A stretch of DNA of 5,395 nt from DATCVA01 sp036567205 (lineage in GTDB: Bacteria > Pseudomonadota > Gammaproteobacteria > Burkholderiales > Burkholderiaceae_B), in assembly GCA_036567205.1 (NCBI GenBank), contig DATCVA010000181.1, forward strand, positions 1 through 5,395, in the 5' to 3' direction. The notes below the pieces were generated by a model. It was not told the DNA's origin. It ran no database searches and worked only from the letters and a program-made list of their open reading frames with translations. Shown here one piece after another: positions 3,881 to 5,395 of this stretch. The first letter of the stretch is position 1; every line of letters starts with the position of its first letter. The position numbers and the translations under genes are program-made.

Positions 3881-5395
3881 CTAAACGGAATTGCGAAGCC
3901 GAAGCGCATTAAAAACTACTGACGCGGAACTCAAGCTCATGGCCAGCGCAGCGAACATAGGCGACAGAAGAAGGCCAGCAAACGGATACAACACACCCGC
4001 CGCCAGCGGCACGCCCAGCGCGTTGTATATGAATGCAAAACCCAGGTTTTGCTTCATATTGGCGACTGTTTTGTTAGATAGGTTCCGGGCTGTGGAGATA
4101 CCGCGCAAGTCGCCTTTAACCAGCGTAATCTGTGCACTACTCATGGCGACATCGGTTCCGGTTCCCATTGCAATACCCACATCAGCTTTAGCCAAAGCGG
4201 GCGCATCATTGATACCGTCGCCAGCCATCGCAACAATGCGTCCCTCTGCTTGAAGCTTGCTGACCAGGTCAAGCTTATCGGCCGGTTTTACTTCGCCATA
4301 AACCTCGTCAATGCCCAGGCGTTCCGCGACGGCCTTCGCGGTCGTTACGCCATCACCGGTGGCCATGATGACGCGGATTCCCGCGTCCTTCAACATCTGC
4401 ATCGCTTCGGGCGTACTTTGCTTGATGGGGTCGGAGACGGCCAACAAGCCTACCAGCTGACTATCAATCGCCAGGTACATCACGCTGGCTCCCTGTGTTC
4501 GGAAGTTTTCTGCTGTGTCGGTCATCTTGACGACATCAACGTTTTCTTGCTGCATAAGCACCGTATTGCCCAACACCAGGAACTTGCCATCAACCTGACC
4601 ACGAACCCCTATGCCGCTGCCTGATTCGAAATTGTCTACGGGACTGAGAGTCAAGCCTTGTTCACGAGCTGCGCTGACAATAGCATCGGCCAAGGGATGT
4701 TCACTGCCTTGGTCCAGACTCGCGGCAAGGCGCAGTACTTCACTGTCCTCTAGGCTGCCAGCGGAGACGGCTTGATCAAAGGCAGGACGACCCTCTGTCA
4801 ACGTACCGGTTTTGTCGACAATAAGTGTATCGACTTTACGCAAATTTTCGATTGCCGCTGCGTCGCGAAATAGTACGCCCTGGGTGGCACCACGGCCTGT
4901 TGCGACCATGACGGACATTGGCGTAGCCAGCCCCAACGCACAAGGACATGCGATGATTAGCACGGCTACGGCGTTGATCAGTCCATAGACCCAGCTTGGC
5001 TGCGGCCCCCAAAACCCCCAGACGAACACGGTGACGATCGCAATGGCAACCACGACCATGACGAAATAACCCGCTACCAGATCTGCCATGCGCTGCATCG
5101 GCGCACGCGAGCGCTGTGCTTGCGCCACGAGCTGAACGATTTGCGACAATACTGTTGCTGAGCCCACTTTTTCGGCACGCATCACCAGTGCGCCAGACGT
5201 ATTCATGGTCGCGCCTATAACTTTATCGCCAGGACCCTTGCTGACGGGTAGAGACTCCCCCGTTAGCATAGACTCATCCAATGAACTGGAGCCTTCTTCC
5301 ACGACGCCATCAACCGGTACTTTTTCCCCAGGTCGTACGCGCAAACGATCACCTTCATGGACATGTGTCAGCGGGACATCCTCTTCTGTTCCGTC
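3881..5395 (-). CDS. copA: CopA, Cu(I)-exporting P1B-1 ATPase (C-terminal 504 residues, N-terminus off-window)
   Basis: The frame is open through the right edge, so the gene starts outside the window; the internal TTG near 5344 is not a start because the actuator-domain sequence continues upstream of it. Using visible residue numbers: actuator loop TGES (45-48); membrane CPC copper site in ACPCALGLATP (149-159); phosphorylated Asp194 in DKTGTLT; nucleotide-binding HP (233-234) and SGSGIGVRG (258-266); TGDG (346-349); hinge GDGINDAP (392-399). The last two helices carry YN (457-458) and MSLSS (487-491), which together with CPC define the Cu(I)-specific P1B-1 class. It pumps Cu(I) (and probably Ag(I)) out of the cytoplasm, driven by ATP. 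Every catalytic motif in view is intact. Cytoplasmic metal-binding domains and helices 1-4 lie off-window. The Met-rich protein downstream is a plausible periplasmic partner. Paralogues such as SilP-type pumps cannot be excluded without the N-terminus. Confidence 0.95.
   Translation of the reverse strand, partial: DGTEEDVPLTHVHEGDRLRVRPGEKVPVDGVVEEGSSSLDESMLTGESLPVSKGPGDKVIGATMNTSGALVMRAEKVGSATVLSQIVQLVAQAQRSRAPMQRMADLVAGYFVMVVVAIAIVTVFVWGFWGPQPSWVYGLINAVAVLIIACPCALGLATPMSVMVATGRGATQGVLFRDAAAIENLRKVDTLIVDKTGTLTEGRPAFDQAVSAGSLEDSEVLRLAASLDQGSEHPLADAIVSAAREQGLTLSPVDNFESGSGIGVRGQVDGKFLVLGNTVLMQQENVDVVKMTDTAENFRTQGASVMYLAIDSQLVGLLAVSDPIKQSTPEAMQMLKDAGIRVIMATGDGVTTAKAVAERLGIDEVYGEVKPADKLDLVSKLQAEGRIVAMAGDGINDAPALAKADVGIAMGTGTDVAMSSAQITLVKGDLRGISTARNLSNKTVANMKQNLGFAFIYNALGVPLAAGVLYPFAGLLLSPMFAALAMSLSSASVVFNALRLRNSV

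Noticed and set aside
5342..5344. TTG as a start codon for copA
   Set aside because: The frame stays open to the window edge with actuator-domain-like sequence upstream; a P-type ATPase starting here would lack its metal-binding and first membrane helices.
1..5395. CRISPR array, tRNA, rRNA or riboswitch
   Set aside because: No regularly spaced repeats and no recognisable tRNA, rRNA or riboswitch core were seen on either strand.

Overview
The window looks like a piece of a metal-resistance island in a proteobacterium, most likely a betaproteobacterium of the Burkholderiales. This placement is inferred from the types of ChrA, CopA and IS3-family proteins encoded; no rRNA or other phylogenetic marker is present, so it is tentative. 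The sequence is a patchwork: intact metal-detoxification genes lie between fragments of other genes and a scrap of an insertion sequence, as expected of accessory DNA rearranged by transposition and recombination.

Layout. Bases 1-326 hold the 3' end of an M23 (LytM-type) cell-wall metallopeptidase on the + strand. Bases 327-649 contain no intact gene, but do carry a decayed minus-strand fragment (about 388-569) of a copper-type P-type ATPase, covering the stretch just before and through its first membrane helix. A class I SAM-dependent methyltransferase (650-1264, minus) is divergent from chrA (1535-2755, plus), a full-length two-domain chromate efflux transporter. The 270-bp gap between them must hold the 5' signals of both genes.

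Bases 2756-3043 form a junction: a 39-codon minus-strand ORF starts as the N-terminus of an IS3-family OrfA and ends in an unrelated histidine-rich tail, followed by a very GC-rich perfect hairpin. To the right, everything points leftward on the minus strand: copA (a P1B-1 Cu(I)-exporting ATPase, whose N-terminal part lies off the right edge), then about 500 bp with a possible 37-aa membrane peptide and several strong inverted repeats, then a 112-aa secreted methionine-rich protein with an excellent ribosome binding site.

How the parts may work together. CopA would pump Cu(I) from the cytoplasm to the periplasm, where the Met-rich protein could bind it; ChrA would export chromate. The methyltransferase has no clear metal role. 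No regulator (CueR, CopRS or ChrB type) is visible. The best candidate operator-like sequences are the perfect 20-bp dyad at 3565-3584 and the dyad at 3414-3433, both upstream of the Met-rich gene.

No wholly new system is evident. The most notable items are the second copA remnant, the IS/His-rich chimeric ORF, the Met-rich protein downstream of copA, and the unexplained palindromes in its leader.
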